Positions 20,942 through 30,623 of a stretch of 64,000 nucleotides of DNA are shown here, in pieces. Source of the stretch: Saccharomycopsis fibuligera x Saccharomycopsis cf. fibuligera (Eukaryota > Ascomycota > Saccharomycetes > Ascoideales > Saccharomycopsidaceae); the NCBI GenBank assembly GCA_001936135.1, contig CP012809.1:4847353-4911352 (forward strand). Reading direction: 5' to 3'. The notes beneath the pieces are model-generated. The model had not been told where the DNA came from. It saw only the letters and a list, made by a program, of their open reading frames with translations, and ran no database searches. Within the stretch, counting starts at the first letter, position 1, and each line of letters starts with the position of its first letter. Position numbers and translations under genes: made by a program.

Positions 20942-21644
20942 TTTAAAACGTCAAAAATCTCACTGCTCAACGGCTTTTGAACAGTAACTATTGATATGTC
21001 CAAACAAAGCTCTTTCTTATCAATTTGCTGTGATCAGCTCTGAGTTTCTAGCTCGACAAGTTTGTTGTAATAGGTTCCTACTTGTCACCGAAAAGACAAG
21101 CTGTTTCAAGGAGAAAAAAAGCTCGAAAGGAATATAGTTGTCTAAAATTACAATTAATTTACTTCTAGATTTTGGTAAGCACAAATGCGCATTCCGTTCG
21201 TTCGCATGTTGGAGTTACTTTAACACAAAAGCGGGCGTGTAAACCAGTGTACGGTATGCTGCATTATAGTACAGCTCCACTAGCGGTCAATATACTGAAA
21301 CCTGGAACTTCTTTGTCCATTCAAAAAAAAGAAAAAAAAAAAAAAAAAAAAAAAAGAACCTTACACGAAAAAAGTGCAAACAAAAGAGAGCAGTTGGATA
21401 CTGCAATTGCAATCTTCAGGATATTGCATAAAAAAATATAAAATCCTATATCCATAGAAGAGGAAAAAAAAAGTAATGCAAAAATAAGGTCCTTTACCAA
21501 CCCCAAGGGAATTTTTTGAACATTGTTTCTGATGCCTTTTTTGCCATATGTTATATAAATGAAATATTAGAATATATATATGAATAAAGGAAATTATCAA
21601 TAGAGATCGTTGACTTCAAATTGAACCACACTGTGAAATGTCTC
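20942..21644. other. Gene-free region between the GPI-type gene and NUP60
   Basis: 703 bp holding the promoter of the GPI-type gene and the 3' end of NUP60. An A tract of about 24 bases lies at 21332-21355. Short frames here are Lys or Phe runs. Nothing else seen. Confidence 0.55.
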
Positions 21645-23828
21645 TCAATTGAATAAAAACAATTTTTTGTATTTTTCCACCTGTAATTCATCAATATCAG
21701 ATAGTGAAAATTCTTGCTTCAAAGACTTAGGAAAGATAAACAATCTATTAAAAGAACCATTGACTAACGGTGATACCTGTTTGGATTCTTTCTTCTCACC
21801 AGTGGATATTATAGTTTCATGATTTTTAGCAGGCGTTTGGAAATCATCAAGTTTTGCTAGCTGGGCGCCTCCATAAGGTTTGCTAGAACCAGTAAAAGTG
21901 TTATTTGCGGTAGTGAAACTGTTATTTTGATCCTCTTCATTACTCACATCAACAAGCTCAACGTTATCATTTGGTTTTTGCATACTCTTTGGATGTATCT
22001 GTGTTGGTTTTCGGCTACCAAAAGCTGGCATGCTCAGTTTTTCGCTAGCGTCACCGTTTGAATTGCTCTTACCGAAAATACTCGATTGCGAGGTGGATTG
22101 CTCGAAATTTCCAAAACCGTTGGTAGGATTGTCAGACTTTGAAGGATTTAGTGCAAACAACGAATTGTTATCAATTTTGGTAGTTGGTTCACTTGATTGG
22201 CCAAATTTTCCAAACAAAGATGGGTGGCTAGCGTTAGTTTGCTGGTCTCCATTTTTATGGTCCTCAGACGAACCATTCTTCAATTCTGCTCGCAAAGAAG
22301 AGGACTTAGAGGGCTTATACTTGTGAACTTGCTGAGACAGTAAAGAGAATCCGTTTTCATTAGAATTCAAGTTGTAGCTATTAGCTTGACCGTCTGGTGT
22401 TGCAAGGGATGTTTTACTTTTCCCAAATGGAGTGGAACTTGGTGCAGAATTGAAAGAAGGAGACTTATCAAATGAAATACTTTGCTCAACTTTAGACAAT
22501 AGCTGATTGTTTTCGCTATTGGACGCCGAAACACGATCGGATGAACTGACTTTTCCTTTAGTAGGAGTTCTGAGACCAGAAGTGTTTTCAATCTGTTTCG
22601 ACAGGACTAGTTTAGATTTGGTATTATTAATTTTGCTGAATCCAGATGAAGTGTATGGATTGATAAAGATTTCATAACGTTTTTCCTTACTTTTGTCAGC
22701 ATTTTGCTCATTGTTTGTCTCAACAGGCACAGATTGTTGTGGCTCAGTTTTCTTTTCATTAGAATCTAAAATACTCAATATTGCAGAAGCTGTTGTGCTC
22801 AAGTTCCCAGGTTCATCAGTCTCCACATTAGTAGTAGTATCAAAGTGTTGTCTTTCAAATTGGCCATTTTGGATATTTTGATTATTGTTGGTTGATGACT
22901 CGTTAATTTTGCTGATGCTTTTCCCCAACTTGTTTTTTGGTTTCTTATTAGCATTGATTCTAAATGGGGATGGTATCTCTGAGTAGCTGTAAACTCGTTT
23001 TCTACGAGCGCTCTGATAAACGCTGTTATCAGGATTATTGATTGCAGTATTGTTGGCGCTAAAAAATGAGGTAGCATCAATTTTGCTATGGTCACTGGCA
23101 AAGACAGATACATCTCTTGCATCTTTATGACCAGCATCCTCTCTGCGCGACTTGCTTGACGAAGAGGCATCCGTTTTCTCCTCTTGTTCTTTAGGTAGCT
23201 TTAAATATGGTTGATATTTGTTATTCGTAGCAAGAAAGTCAACCAATGATGCAGAACTGTTTGCTGCGCCTTCATTATCTATCTGCTTTGCTATGGATAA
23301 AATTCCTTCTGCTTCTAGCTCAGATATGCCTTTCTTATTCATGTATTTGATCAACTTTGCCTTTGGAGTTTCGTAGCCTGCAATGGTCGTGCTGTTGTTG
23401 TTTGCGCTATTGAAAGTGCTATTCGGGGTACTGGTATCACGCGCTTCATTTTCTGGGCCAAAATATGCTTTTCGAGATGAAATATTGCTGATGAAACTAA
23501 CGTCAGGGGCAGGATAGTGAAATGGTGGAACGTTACTAGAAGGGTCTCCCTCGGTGATAATTTTTTGGTTGTTGCTTGCGACGTCCTCAGAGCTACCATC
23601 AGTTTGATTCAGCAGACCTTGATTGGACCATGTGCCAATAAAGAATTGCTTAAATTTAGAAAATATGGAAGTCTTTTTAGACGATGCAGATGATTGCCCT
23701 TGATTACTGGAGCTGTTGGAATTACTTGAAGTGCCTGGAAGACCATAGGGCGTGCTTGAAACGGTGCGCTTTGCAGGGTAGACTATTTTTTTCACCATTG
23801 CGTCTGCTTCAAATTGCTTAGCATCCAA
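21645..23828 (-). CDS. NUP60: Nuclear basket FxF nucleoporin Nup60
   Basis: 727 residues. Nup60 anchors Mlp1/2 and Nup2 at the nuclear basket. Landmarks shared with S. cerevisiae Nup60 in the same order: near-N-terminal membrane-binding segment TSIFSKFKQFFIG, the helical GISELEAEGILSIAKQ, RRKRVYSYSEIPSPFRIN, TTASAILSILDSNE, INPYTSSGFSKI, HKYKPSKSSSLRAEL and a C-terminal short motif ending VEKYKKLFLFN. F-x-F-type repeats occur (SLFGKFGQ, GFGNFEQ, SIFGKS). It is longer than the yeast protein (539) because of Ser/Asn-rich linkers. The gene is divergent from URM1 with about 300 bp between starts. Confidence 0.9.
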   Translation of the reverse strand: MDAKQFEADAMVKKIVYPAKRTVSSTPYGLPGTSSNSNSSSNQGQSSASSKKTSIFSKFKQFFIGTWSNQGLLNQTDGSSEDVASNNQKIITEGDPSSNVPPFHYPAPDVSFISNISSRKAYFGPENEARDTSTPNSTFNSANNNSTTIAGYETPKAKLIKYMNKKGISELEAEGILSIAKQIDNEGAANSSASLVDFLATNNKYQPYLKLPKEQEEKTDASSSSKSRREDAGHKDARDVSVFASDHSKIDATSFFSANNTAINNPDNSVYQSARRKRVYSYSEIPSPFRINANKKPKNKLGKSISKINESSTNNNQNIQNGQFERQHFDTTTNVETDEPGNLSTTASAILSILDSNEKKTEPQQSVPVETNNEQNADKSKEKRYEIFINPYTSSGFSKINNTKSKLVLSKQIENTSGLRTPTKGKVSSSDRVSASNSENNQLLSKVEQSISFDKSPSFNSAPSSTPFGKSKTSLATPDGQANSYNLNSNENGFSLLSQQVHKYKPSKSSSLRAELKNGSSEDHKNGDQQTNASHPSLFGKFGQSSEPTTKIDNNSLFALNPSKSDNPTNGFGNFEQSTSQSSIFGKSNSNGDASEKLSMPAFGSRKPTQIHPKSMQKPNDNVELVDVSNEEDQNNSFTTANNTFTGSSKPYGGAQLAKLDDFQTPAKNHETIISTGEKKESKQVSPLVNGSFNRLFIFPKSLKQEFSLSDIDELQVEKYKKLFLFN

Positions 23829-24129
23829 TACAACAAAACAAAAATAAATAAGAAAACAGAAATAAGAGGGTATTCTGGGATTTGTTTTATTGGCACGGCA
23901 GTTTATTTATTTCTGTCTTCTGTTTTGTTTTTGGGTTTTATGGATTATATTTATTTTTGTATTTTTTTTTCTTTTCTTTACTTTTCGTGATGAAGTAGAA
24001 TGGCCGGCAGCGGGGCTCCCAACAGCTAGAAAACTGCATTTAAAACAATTTTTGTCAGATTTCACACTGTCTGGCTGATATTCTTGTACTTTAAACACAA
24101 CTCAGAACAGTAACAAAATACAGAACATC
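23829..24129. other. NUP60/URM1 divergent promoter
   Basis: 301 bp, T-rich in the middle (about 23920-23980). No distinct motif beyond general AT-richness; no gene seen. Confidence 0.5.
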
Positions 24130-24435
24130 ATGAGCACCATCATAGTCAAAGCAGAGTTTTTGGGCGGTCTTGACCAGATCTTTGGCAACGTGAAGAAGTC
24201 GGAGTTGGCAGTCGAGGACGGAATCACCGTTAGAGACCTTTTGCAGGTGATTATCAAGAAGCACTTGGTGAACCAGAAGGACATCTGCATGTTTTTGGAC
24301 GACGATAATGAGTCAGTGCGGGCAGGGATCTTGGTTCTTATTAACGATGTTGACTGGGAACTAGAAGATGAGCTCGATTACGAGTTCAAAGATGGTGATG
24401 TGATAACCTTTACTTCAACTTTGCATGGTGGATAG
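24130..24435 (+). CDS. URM1: Ubiquitin-related modifier Urm1
   Basis: 101 residues ending in Gly-Gly. Urm1 is the sulphur carrier for 2-thiolation of tRNA wobble uridines (activated as a thiocarboxylate by Uba4) and also a protein modifier. Seen: IIVKAEFLGGLDQIFGN, the NVEIDDG-like VEDGITVRDLL, RAGILVLINDVDWELEDELDYEFKDGDVITFTSTLHGG, which is the highly conserved C-terminal half with the reactive terminal GG. The length is the family norm (99-101). The stop overlaps a short GATAG tandem (24433-24447). Confidence 0.98.
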   Translation: MSTIIVKAEFLGGLDQIFGNVKKSELAVEDGITVRDLLQVIIKKHLVNQKDICMFLDDDNESVRAGILVLINDVDWELEDELDYEFKDGDVITFTSTLHGG

Positions 24436-24586
24436 GATAGGATAGGATCTGTTGCTACTTTTCTTTTTGTTTTCTTCATTTTATTCTTCTTCTACAAATA
24501 TTGTACATTAGTCATTGCTATTACTGCATATACACACAAACGACAACCCATATTTTGGTAAAACAACTAGTCTAGACAGTAGTCAT

Positions 24587-25339
24587 CTAAAGCTGCACTA
24601 ACTTACAGCCAAGTAAGCCAAGCCCACCCCAGTCTGAATGCGGAACCAATGTCAAGTCAAGGTTCTGGTACTCTTTGCTGGAGGAATCGTATCTCAACAC
24701 TTGCAATTTCACGTCGGTGTTGCGGAGCTCGTTGGCCACTTTTCCAATCTGTATCACTTTGCCATTTTTGCTAGTAATGTTTTTGGTGCTTTCGTAGGTA
24801 AGGTCGTGGAACTGATTGATTTTGTCATTTATTTGTAGTTGTGCTTGCCAAGCAGGAGACAGCGGAAGCACATCCTTCACCACGATGAAGGGCTGCTGCT
24901 GACTTGCTACGCTGCTGCTGCTAGGTTCACTGACCCGCAAAGCAGCAAGTGATAACGGGTTGTCAGCTTTCTCGTTTTTGTTGGCGCCATTTTGCTGTTC
25001 AAATTGTTTGACAAGGGCAATTTCCAAACTACGCATCACCTCATCGAAGTCATTGCGGAGCATGATAATTTTTTGCCGGAGAATTCTAATGGTGAGGATA
25101 TCGATATCTGCCCTTGGGTAGTTGTCGTTTGTGAGCAATGGGGTGTTCATGTCTACCCCCTGGTCTTTGAGAAGCTGACCGAGTCTGTAGAGCTCGTTGG
25201 AGATCTGCTGTTTCAACGACGACAAGTCTGCAAACGAAAGCAGCTCGAGATCGATGTTGGTGATGCTGTAGTTTGGCGGCAACTGAGACGCGGCGTCGAG
25301 CTGCTGGTGGAGCTCCGAGAGCTTCTGTGGTTTAGTCAT
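24587..25339 (-). CDS. NAS2: 26S proteasome assembly chaperone Nas2 (p27/PSMD9)
   Basis: 250 residues. Nas2 binds the C-terminus of Rpt5 during base assembly of the proteasome regulatory particle. N-terminal helical domain (LHQQLDAASQLPP ... ADIDILTIRILRQKIIMLRNDFDEVM) followed, after a Ser/Gln linker, by a PDZ-like domain (about residues 145-245) with FIVVKDVLPLSPAWQAQLQINDKINQF, which matches the family motif for inherited PDZ loop SPA...AGL..GD. It ends WGGLGLLGCKLVQL, as in the family. S. cerevisiae Nas2 is 220 residues. Convergent with URM1. Confidence 0.93.
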   Translation of the reverse strand: MTKPQKLSELHQQLDAASQLPPNYSITNIDLELLSFADLSSLKQQISNELYRLGQLLKDQGVDMNTPLLTNDNYPRADIDILTIRILRQKIIMLRNDFDEVMRSLEIALVKQFEQQNGANKNEKADNPLSLAALRVSEPSSSSVASQQQPFIVVKDVLPLSPAWQAQLQINDKINQFHDLTYESTKNITSKNGKVIQIGKVANELRNTDVKLQVLRYDSSSKEYQNLDLTLVPHSDWGGLGLLGCKLVQL

Positions 25340-25623
25340 TGTGTGGTATTATTGTTTCCACAAGGTATCTTTGTGTGAAGTTGAATCAGTTCAAGTGGTT
25401 TGCCACTGCCCGGTAAAGTCTATTGTGGAGAAGAAGAACGGAAAACTATCTCGTTTTTCAATTGTCTGCGATAACGTGCCAACAAACCAAAACTAAAACC
25501 AAAGCGAGAAAAACAGAAATTCGACAGAAAAAACCAAAGTGAAAAAGCAAACACATCGCACCTTCTTTACTACCACTTTCCCTCCCACAAGTCATTCCAC
25601 TATCACATCACCCCTCGCCAACA

Positions 25624-26403
25624 ATGAAACTTACCACCCTCTTTAGTGTCTTCTCTCTCACCTCATTGGCCTTTGCCGCTTCTTCTGAGCCAAAGGACGA
25701 AACTGTTCTCGCCAATGACAGCGAGGCCGCCGCCGCTGCTGACAACAAACCAAACCTCGACTTTGGTATCACCTACGAGATCGCTGATCATGTCAAAGAC
25801 CCATTGTACCGTTTGTTCAACGAAGAAGAAGTTTCTCTCAAGTACACTTTCCAAAACAGAGAAGAAGTGCCAATTAAGATTGTTGGTGTTGGTGGTTCTC
25901 TCAAAAACCCAGACACTTTGGCCTCGGTGGTTAACTTGACAGATGCTGCTATTGGCCCATTTGACATTGACACTCAACAACAAGCAAACTTTGTCCAGAA
26001 AATTGGCATTGACGTTAACCCATCTCCATATGTCTTGGCCCCATTAATTTACATCTCCTACAATGACATTTTGTACGTTGTCACCCCAACTCCAGCTTTA
26101 ATCACCGTTGAAGATAAACCAATCAGCATTTTTGACCCTCAATTATTGCTCGCATTGTTGATTTTAGTCTCCAGTGTCGGTGCCGTGGGTTACTTTGTTG
26201 CTAAGCAATTTGCTATTCCTTACATCAACAAGAATTACTTGAAAAAGAATGTGCAAAAGCCAGTTAAACCAGTTGCTGTTACCAGAAAGGCAAAGTCCAC
26301 CACTACCACTTCCACCACCAAGACTACCGGCTCTGCCAAGAAGGCCTACGACGAAGATTGGTTGCCAAAGACTCACTTGAAACAGACCAGAAGAAAGAAC
26401 TAA
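25624..26403 (+). CDS. IRC22: ER translocon-associated TRAP-alpha-like membrane protein
   Basis: 259 residues. Signal peptide MKLTTLFSVFSLTSLAFAAS, an acidic/Ala stretch, and a luminal TRAP-alpha domain (about residues 45-165) with VSLKYTFQNREEVPIKIVGVGGSLKNP and SPYVLAPLIYISYNDILYVVTPTPALITVED. One membrane span follows (about 174-194, LLLALLILVSSVGAVGYFVA), then a basic cytosolic tail with Thr/Ser repeats. This architecture is that of yeast Irc22 and animal SSR1, an ER protein next to the Sec61 channel. It is divergent from NAS2. The yeast role is not well defined, so function is by family. Confidence 0.88.
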   Translation: MKLTTLFSVFSLTSLAFAASSEPKDETVLANDSEAAAAADNKPNLDFGITYEIADHVKDPLYRLFNEEEVSLKYTFQNREEVPIKIVGVGGSLKNPDTLASVVNLTDAAIGPFDIDTQQQANFVQKIGIDVNPSPYVLAPLIYISYNDILYVVTPTPALITVEDKPISIFDPQLLLALLILVSSVGAVGYFVAKQFAIPYINKNYLKKNVQKPVKPVAVTRKAKSTTTTSTTKTTGSAKKAYDEDWLPKTHLKQTRRKN

Positions 26404-26828
26404 TTTTAGCTAGTGTTTGTAACTTATGTTTACATATGAACTAATCAACAATTGTATTTTTGTTACTACACTTATTCGTGTTTGTAGTAGTGTTTACAGC
26501 GTATACGCTAAGTCGTCGGTGAATCACACTCAAGGGCACATGACCTACAATCAGTAGCATCTTTGCTGCGAGAACATCTTTAATCAGACTAACAGTGGTT
26601 ACTCGTCTGGATCACAGCCTTATTCTCACAATCAGTCAATTAATTAATCAATCAATCAATCAACAACTAGTTCACGTTTACTGAGCCGTTTGAAGCTAAT
26701 TGCGCCTCCCATTCTATCCTGTTTGCTCGAAATAAAGCCGTGCTTGGTGATTAGTTGCTTGGATCAAGGACAGCAAAGATAAATAACCTTCTCGCTATCA
26801 CTGCACATATGACTAGAAATCTCTCAAT
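26404..26828. other. IRC22 to ankyrin-BTB gene intergenic region
   Basis: 425 bp. The only structure seen is an AATC/AATT tandem at about 26637-26664. No gene. Confidence 0.55.
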
Positions 26829-28664
26829 ATGGAAAACATAAATGCTCAAACCGACTACCAGACACGTACTGAGTTTGAGCAGATCTGCTTAGCCTGCCGG
26901 ACAGGTGATATCAGAACTGTCAGCAAGCTTGTCTCTAGCGGCAGTAAAGTCAATCAAGTTGATGAATGGGACAATTCACCATTGATATTAGCCTCTCTTT
27001 GCGGCCATAAAGATGTGGTTTTATACTTGTTAGATCATGGCGCAATTTGCGATCAAAGCACATATGAAGGCGAGCGATGTGTATATGGTGCTTTGAATGA
27101 CGAGATTCGAAACATTTTGGTCAGTTATGATATGTCCAAATCAATGGAAGTCAGCAACCCGCTTATGCTGCACTTGGTTTATCTATACAACAGCGCAAAC
27201 GATCCCCACTTGAATGATAAGCTTGTCAGCAGTGATGTAGTGATACGATTTGATGCAGCAGGTAATAGTTTGCTAAATGGCTGGGCAAGTGGGAAATCTG
27301 AAGATGTTGATGATTCTTATCGATACTTGAGACTTCATAAGTTTATATTGTCGGCTAGATCTGGGTTTTTCCGCAAACGGTTTGCTAATAGTTGGCAAGA
27401 AAAACAGGTAATTGATGCTGCTTTAATTTATCAAGAATCAGAATGGTTACAAAGGCAGTCTACGTTGCGCTATGAAGATTTACAAAAGGCTTTTACATTT
27501 GTCATGGAAAATGTGTATTTGAAATTGGATATCAGAGGTGGTTTTACCAAACTTAACAAGAAAGTTATTTTGGAAATTTTAAATCTCTTAGAAATTGATA
27601 AGGGTATTTCCGAATTCGTAACGCTAGATTTTGATATTAAAATGGATAATAGAAAGAAGACCAAAAAGAGAAATGCATTAAGCAAACAAATTGTTCAAAA
27701 AGGTATGCATGATTTACAAACATATTATACTTCAGCAATTTCAGGAAAAAGATCTTATTTTGAAAAGCAGATAAATAAGGCAGTTGTAGATAACGAAGAA
27801 CCAGGTGAAAGTGAAGCTGACAATTTGGCCGTTTATGGTACTTTGGGAAGTGCACAATATATCACCGATACAGATAAGCGAAATCTTATTATACAGAATT
27901 ACTCATACTGGCCCGATATAATTGTGTCCTTCAAGTCATTCGATGAAAAAAAAATGCTTTTTTATCCTTTCCACAAAGCTATGCTTTTGAGTTCCGAGTA
28001 CTACCGTGTTTTGTTTGAATCTGGTTTTGCTGAGAGTATTGGTGTTGAGAGCTTTGTTGATTCAGTTTTTAAAACAACCACATACGAAAGCTTGATCACT
28101 AACCCGCATTTGATTCCTGTTATTGATGTCAGCGTCAATTGCTCTGAAGCTTTTGATTTTTTTGCCGAATACTTGTACTATGACCAACAATCAATGCCGG
28201 TAGAAGTTGCCATTGAAATGTTGAGCTTGGGAGATTATCTTCAATTTCCAAAGCTTAAATCTCTTGCTTCATTCACGATCATAAATTCTGAAAAACTTTG
28301 TCATCTACCGGAACACGCATACTTGCTAGAAATCGAAGCTCTTTATAATATTTTGAAAGCTGCTTGGGAATTTGATGAGGAGCGGCTCAAACAGTATGCG
28401 GCACGCATGTTTGCATCGAATCTAACAAAATATATTGACTCTCCATTGTTTGGAGATTTGGTTGTTGAAAGTGCCGCAGAAATCAAAAATCGTGAAGAAA
28501 CAGACACCATTGAACTTATTGATGAAATTAGGTATTATTTGCGTCAGAAGTATATTAAGGACAAATATGACAGTGACAAAGAGCAAAGTGACGATTATAT
28601 AAAGCTTGAGGCAGACGAAAAATTGATTGAAGATTTGCTTACAAGATTGGATTTGGAAGGTTGA
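26829..28664 (+). CDS. Ankyrin-repeat and BTB/POZ domain protein (YIL001W / Btb3 type)
   Basis: 611 residues. N-terminal ankyrin repeats (about residues 14-85: CLACRTGDIRTVSKLVSSGSKVNQVDEWDNSPLILASLCGHKDVVLYLLDHGA) are followed by two BTB-like regions. The first (about 137-215) includes DVVIRFDAAG and LRLHKFILSARSGFFRKRFAN. The second (about 355-505) includes DIIVSFKSFDEKKMLFYPFHKAMLLSSEYYRVLFESGF and EYLYYDQQSMPVEVAIEMLSLGDYLQFPKLKSLA. The same layout occurs in S. cerevisiae YIL001W and S. pombe Btb3, the latter a substrate adaptor for a Cul3 ubiquitin ligase. A charged Lys/Arg-rich linker (about 275-285) could be nuclear-targeting. Function in this yeast is inferred from architecture only. 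Confidence 0.82.
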   Translation: MENINAQTDYQTRTEFEQICLACRTGDIRTVSKLVSSGSKVNQVDEWDNSPLILASLCGHKDVVLYLLDHGAICDQSTYEGERCVYGALNDEIRNILVSYDMSKSMEVSNPLMLHLVYLYNSANDPHLNDKLVSSDVVIRFDAAGNSLLNGWASGKSEDVDDSYRYLRLHKFILSARSGFFRKRFANSWQEKQVIDAALIYQESEWLQRQSTLRYEDLQKAFTFVMENVYLKLDIRGGFTKLNKKVILEILNLLEIDKGISEFVTLDFDIKMDNRKKTKKRNALSKQIVQKGMHDLQTYYTSAISGKRSYFEKQINKAVVDNEEPGESEADNLAVYGTLGSAQYITDTDKRNLIIQNYSYWPDIIVSFKSFDEKKMLFYPFHKAMLLSSEYYRVLFESGFAESIGVESFVDSVFKTTTYESLITNPHLIPVIDVSVNCSEAFDFFAEYLYYDQQSMPVEVAIEMLSLGDYLQFPKLKSLASFTIINSEKLCHLPEHAYLLEIEALYNILKAAWEFDEERLKQYAARMFASNLTKYIDSPLFGDLVVESAAEIKNREETDTIELIDEIRYYLRQKYIKDKYDSDKEQSDDYIKLEADEKLIEDLLTRLDLEG

Positions 28665-29454
28665 TGATTTTTGCATGGCTATAGAATTTTTTTAATTTTT
28701 TTTTAATTTTTTTTTTTTTTTTTAACTTCTTTTCACCATTTGCCAATATTGTTTCTTCTTTTATCTTTGTAATATAGTGGCGGAATGCTCTGCAATACCT
28801 TATAAATTTTTTTTTTTCGATTTCTGTCATACATTTTTAGTGCAACTTAATAAAGCTACACATACCAACATATTTCTGATAAATTTTATTTTGTTAGTCG
28901 TATGTATCATGAGCCCAGTATGGTTATAATAAATGTGGTTAGTATTTTTGATGAGCAGTCTAGGCAGAGGATTAGCAGAATCAATGTAAAGGTATTGATC
29001 AAGATAATTTACTGGGACTGAGTAATAAACTAAATACACATTGGACTCTTGCATATCATGGGAAGCTTGGTGTCGCAACGTCGTTATTTTGAAGCACTAT
29101 ATCTCCAATAACTTTTTTACGAGCGTAATTACCGCTTTTAAAGATCCAGAAAAGTTTAACAGAGCAAAGAAAAAATCTTAACTTTGTAACATCATTGGTA
29201 AAGGTCCTTTTAGACACTCCTATTATACTTTAATAGCCGCCAAAGTTGGTGCTCGTATAATTTAAGATGTAGTATGATGTTACAATATGCATCAATAGGC
29301 AGGCATCACATACAATCTCTTCCTCGCGTTTCTGCAGTCAAAGAAAAGTAAAACCAAAGGAAAGAAACTACAACAGACAGCATCGCAGAACTAATCATCT
29401 TCACGGCGCAAACGGTCTGCACGATACAGACTACTTCTGAAATAAAAGATAAAA
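28665..29454. other. Gene-free region before CAB5
   Basis: 790 bp. T tracts at about 28688-28694, 28708-28722 and 28808-28818 follow the BTB gene and fit a terminator region. Small frames on the - strand (28639-29078) are Lys runs or lack protein features. No RNA gene seen. Confidence 0.55.
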
Positions 29455-30177
29455 ATGTTGATAGTTGGCCTCACTGGCTCTATTGCCACTGGAAAATCTA
29501 CTGTGTCCAAGAAATTGTCATCAGACTATCAAATACCTATAGTCGATGCAGACCTCATTGCTAAGCAGATAGTCGAGCCTGGAAGACCAGCATTCAACGA
29601 AATTGTGACATATTTTTCACAATATACGGACAATATCCTTTTGGAGAATGGCGAACTAAATAGAGCTGAAATTGGCAGATTGGTGTTCGGAGAGGCCAAT
29701 AGAGCCAATTTGACAAAATTGAACCACATTACGCATCCTAGAGTCGGGTATGAAACCATCAAACAAGTGCTATCATATTATATTAGAGGTTACAGAATGA
29801 TCATCTTAGATGTACCATTATTGTTTGAAGCAAAATATAGTCTCTATTGTGGACTGATTATAAACGTCACTTGCGATAAAAAAACTCAGCTTGAAAGATT
29901 ACTTCTTAGGAACCCTCAACTTACCAAAGATGAAGCGTCTAAAAGAATTGACAGCCAGTTGCCAATGGAAAAAAAATCAAGATATTCAGACTATGTGGTA
30001 ACAAATGATGGATCTTTACAAGACCTATATGCACAACTTGATGCTGTTGTTGCCGAGCTCATGCCAAGTACACTTTGTAGTTGGTTTCAGTGGTTACCAT
30101 TTGTAGGATTACCTCTTGCTTTCATACGTTACGTGCAGAATTTGTTCAAGTTTAAAAAGTTTGCAAAGGATGATTGA
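29455..30177 (+). CDS. CAB5: Dephospho-CoA kinase
   Basis: 240 residues. Catalyses the last step of coenzyme A synthesis, phosphorylating the 3'-hydroxyl of dephospho-CoA. P-loop GLTGSIATGKST at residues 5-16, DADLIAKQIVEPG (the conserved DAD), the LNRAEIGRLVF and HPRVGYE segments, and DVPLLFEAKYSLYCGLIINVTCDKKTQLERLLLRNPQLTKDEA with the lid region. The C-terminal tail (WFQWLPFVGLPLAFIRYVQNLFKFKKF) has a hydrophobic stretch that may tether the enzyme to membrane, as suggested for other fungal Cab5. The length matches S. cerevisiae Cab5 (241). Confidence 0.95.
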   Translation: MLIVGLTGSIATGKSTVSKKLSSDYQIPIVDADLIAKQIVEPGRPAFNEIVTYFSQYTDNILLENGELNRAEIGRLVFGEANRANLTKLNHITHPRVGYETIKQVLSYYIRGYRMIILDVPLLFEAKYSLYCGLIINVTCDKKTQLERLLLRNPQLTKDEASKRIDSQLPMEKKSRYSDYVVTNDGSLQDLYAQLDAVVAELMPSTLCSWFQWLPFVGLPLAFIRYVQNLFKFKKFAKDD

Positions 30178-30623
30178 TCTGGCTGAATATTTTATAATCG
30201 GATAGCACTAATAATATGATCGATAAATTCAGCTACTGTAGCTATTTCTTTAATGTTGACATGGGTGTATACTACCTTTAGTCTCAACAGCTAAATCGTC
30301 CTTGCTGTTACCAGCCTTTGGCGTATCGTGCGGCGATAACGCTGCTTAGCTAAGCCAGAGGACCCCCGTAGACTATTTTTCCGAGGATTGTTTTAGTCTA
30401 TATGGCGGAACAATACACACGTAAGCTGTGGCGGCAATATATAAATGCCACCATTCGCCCTTCCTCTTGAGCCTTTCTGTATCTTTTGACATTTACTTCT
30501 AGTAATTAGGACTTGCTGTTTTTAATCTAACAAGTTTATTTAACTATTCAATAGTTCACTTCTAGTGCGACCCAATTCACTCTTCATTATACACACCAAG
30601 CAACCAACTGAAACTAACACATA
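30178..30623. other. CAB5/GOR1-like intergenic region
   Basis: 446 bp; contains a likely TATA-type element near 30437 (TATATAAAT) ahead of the dehydrogenase gene. No gene seen. Confidence 0.5.
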